Shown here: in pieces, positions 62,638 to 64,000 of the stretch
Layout: the number at the start of each line of letters is the position of its first letter
How positions within the stretch are numbered: position 1 is the stretch's first letter
DNA from: Bacteroides bouchesdurhonensis
GTDB taxonomy: Bacteria; Bacteroidota; Bacteroidia; Bacteroidales; Bacteroidaceae
Direction of reading: 5' to 3'
Assembly (NCBI RefSeq): GCF_900155865.1
Contig: NZ_LT707006.1
Span: forward strand, 3,574,577-3,638,576
Length of the DNA stretch: 64,000 nt
The notes under the pieces: generated by a model
Databases searched by the model: none
Told to the model about the DNA's origin: nothing
The model's input: the letters and a program-made list of their open reading frames with translations, nothing else
Translations under genes and position numbers: made by a program

Positions 62638-62904
62638 ATGGAAATGAACAAGGAAAACAACACGCCTTTCAAGGTAGAGGACGTAAACTGGGAGGAACTG
62701 GCAGGTATCGGCATATTGAAAGACGAGCTGGAAATGTCGGGAGAACTCGACACGTTGCTCAAGGGGGAGAAAACGAATGTGATACGGCTCAGCCTGGTGC
62801 TGCTTGGTGTGGACGTGGTGATGGACGCCACGCTACAGCTGGTGCGCAAGGACGGCGGACCGCTGCTCGAAATCCTCGGCATCAAACCCATCGGACAACA
62901 GTAG
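62638..62904 (+). CDS. DUF4099-like small protein
   Basis: An 88-residue protein with VEDVNWEELAGIGILKDELE and a following VIRLSLVLLGVDVVMDATLQL, resembling the DUF4099 part of the larger protein just upstream (INWEELKKYGLSREYL). It appears to be a single-domain version. It begins 42 bases after that gene and precedes topoisomerase III by 98 bases, so all three are probably one operon. Confidence 0.7.
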   Translation: MEMNKENNTPFKVEDVNWEELAGIGILKDELEMSGELDTLLKGEKTNVIRLSLVLLGVDVVMDATLQLVRKDGGPLLEILGIKPIGQQ

Positions 62905-63002
62905 CCCCTCCTTATATATAATATGTAAACTGAATGTATAACCGCCGTTTTCCGTTCCACCACACACCGGCAAGCGGGAAACGGCTTGACTTTATCCGAA
63001 TC

Positions 63003-64000
63003 ATGATAGCAATCATAGCAGAAAAACCGAGTGTCGGTCAGGACATAGCCCGTGTGGTCGGGGCTACAGAAAAAAAGGACGGCTACATAGTGGGAAACGG
63101 TTACATGGTGACATGGGCACTGGGACATCTGGTGTCACTGGCCTTACCGGATGCATACGGCTACACGAGAACCGCCGCCGAAGACCTTCCGATGATTCCC
63201 GATCCGTTCCGTCTTGTCGTGCGGCAGGTACGCACTGACAGGGGGATGGTGACGGACATCGCAGCCGGCAGGCAGCTCAAGGTCATCAGCGAAGTGCTCA
63301 CCGGATGCGAGAGCATCATCGTGGCGACCGATGCCGGACGTGAGGGGGAACTCATCTTCCGGTGGATATATTCTTATTTGGGCTGTACCAAGCCGTTCAA
63401 ACGGTTGTGGATCTCCTCGCTTACCGACGAGGCCATCCGTGAGGGAATGGCAAGCCTCAAGGAAGGAACCGGATATGACAGCCTGTATGCAGCCGCGGAC
63501 AGCAGGGCGAAGGCGGATTGGCTGGTGGGCGTGAATGCCAGCCGCGCATTGGCGGCAGCCTCCGGTTCGGTGAACAACTCCATCGGACGGGTACAGACAC
63601 CGACCCTTGCCATGATATGCGCACGCTTCAAGGAGAACCGTAACTTCGTCTCCACACCATACTGGCAGTTGCATATAGTGCTGAAAAGGGACAACGGGCA
63701 CCGGCAGTTCATCCACACGAAGGAGTTCAAGGACAAGAATATGGCGGAAGCGGCATACAAGAGTATTACCCCCGGATCGGTGGTAACAATCACTAAAGTG
63801 AAGCGAGGGAAGGCATTCCAGCAGGCTCCGCTCCTGTACGATTTGACAGCCCTCCAGAAGGACTGTAATATTCATTACGATCTTCCGGTGGACAAGACCC
63901 TTGCCATCACACAGTCCCTGTACGAGAAAAAACTGGTTTCATATCCGAGGACAGGCAGCAGGTATATTCCGCAGGATGTCATGGCGCACATTCCGGTATT
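63003..64000 (+). CDS. topB: DNA topoisomerase III (type IA), cut by window end
   Basis: The N-terminal 332 residues of a type IA topoisomerase. The Toprim domain has IIAEKPSVGQDIA (4-16) and the metal-binding DAGREGELIF near 107-116; later blocks are GRVQTPTLAMI near 198 and the active-site motif SYPRTGSRYIP with tyrosine 314 as the nucleophile. Elements of this kind carry their own topoisomerase III close to DUF3945/DUF4099 genes, presumably to resolve topological problems during transfer or excision. The gene runs past the window end, so its C-terminal half was not seen. Confidence 0.93.
   Translation, partial: MIAIIAEKPSVGQDIARVVGATEKKDGYIVGNGYMVTWALGHLVSLALPDAYGYTRTAAEDLPMIPDPFRLVVRQVRTDRGMVTDIAAGRQLKVISEVLTGCESIIVATDAGREGELIFRWIYSYLGCTKPFKRLWISSLTDEAIREGMASLKEGTGYDSLYAAADSRAKADWLVGVNASRALAAASGSVNNSIGRVQTPTLAMICARFKENRNFVSTPYWQLHIVLKRDNGHRQFIHTKEFKDKNMAEAAYKSITPGSVVTITKVKRGKAFQQAPLLYDLTALQKDCNIHYDLPVDKTLAITQSLYEKKLVSYPRTGSRYIPQDVMAHIPV

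Larger units (their letters stand above)
56305..64000. mobile_element. Part of an integrative conjugative element
   Basis: From about 56.3 kb the DNA changes to higher GC and encodes genes known from Bacteroides conjugative transposons: DUF4326, DUF4120, DUF3945, DUF4099 and topoisomerase III, in the usual order. Neither integrase nor attachment site is visible; the right part lies beyond the window. The precise left edge is not proved. A GCAAAGGTA string at 56346-56354 resembles the cores used by CTnDOT-like elements and also reads as a promoter box on the other strand. Confidence 0.75.

Noticed and set aside
1-64000. tRNA, rRNA and riboswitch genes
   Set aside because: No cloverleaf, conserved rRNA segment or recognisable riboswitch core was noticed on either strand by eye; a covariance search was not possible.

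Overview
The window looks like a piece of a Bacteroides chromosome (Bacteroidota, low to mid GC); the species cannot be fixed from sequence alone. The evidence is TAnnTTTG promoter boxes before several genes, A-rich spacers instead of strong Shine-Dalgarno sites, a pyrophosphate-dependent phosphofructokinase, KorB/KorC-type 2-oxoacid:ferredoxin oxidoreductase subunits, a Porin_10-type outer-membrane protein, and DUF4099/DUF3945/DUF4326 conjugative-element genes. No tRNA, rRNA or CRISPR array was seen.

1-7 kb (+ strand): the end of a 2-oxoacid:ferredoxin oxidoreductase operon, a putative porin, a solute-binding-like protein, a Gfo/Idh/MocA oxidoreductase, guanine deaminase and PrmA, closed by a bidirectional terminator. 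7-16 kb (- strand): flavodoxin, then a branched-chain-type 2-oxoacid dehydrogenase complex with fused E1 alpha/beta, E2, lipoate ligase and E3, followed by a GH25 lysozyme and PPi-phosphofructokinase. 16-22 kb (-): a complete AcrAB-TolC-like HAE-1 efflux operon. 22-24 kb (+): a patatin phospholipase with an outer-membrane barrel. 24.5-27.7 kb: a small scar where a transposase fragment abuts a decayed gene, a lipoprotein and a glycosyltransferase-like protein.

27.7-43.2 kb (-) is the most unusual part. Seven closely spaced genes encode an ABC ATPase, a large ABC-2 permease fused to a peptidase-M1-like and golvesin-like periplasmic region, a TolC-type channel, a lipoprotein adaptor, an RND pump, a 1569-residue protein joining an RND pump to an ABC ATPase, and a small ABC-2 permease. 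Together they look like one envelope-spanning machine that combines proton-driven RND and ATP-driven ABC modules.

43.2-45.7 kb is a graveyard: fragments of an iron alcohol dehydrogenase, an AraC regulator with a frameshift, an ISAs1-type transposase start, and an HU-like gene whose C-terminal part lies beyond two in-frame stops. Four 22-bp tandem repeats precede the HU-like gene. 45.7-56.3 kb returns to ordinary chromosome: a PlsC-like acyltransferase, a nitrilase-family omega-amidase, a NagB-like protein fused to a PIG-L deacetylase whose NagB half has lost its catalytic residues, a secreted amidase-like protein, a secreted clan GH-A glycosidase, and a TusA-like protein without its canonical cysteine.

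From about 56.3 kb to the end GC rises and the genes are those of an integrative conjugative element: DUF4326, small accessory proteins, DUF4120, a DUF4143 AAA ATPase on the opposite strand, DUF3945/DUF4099 proteins and topoisomerase III, which is cut by the window edge. Two large nested inverted repeats flank its accessory block.
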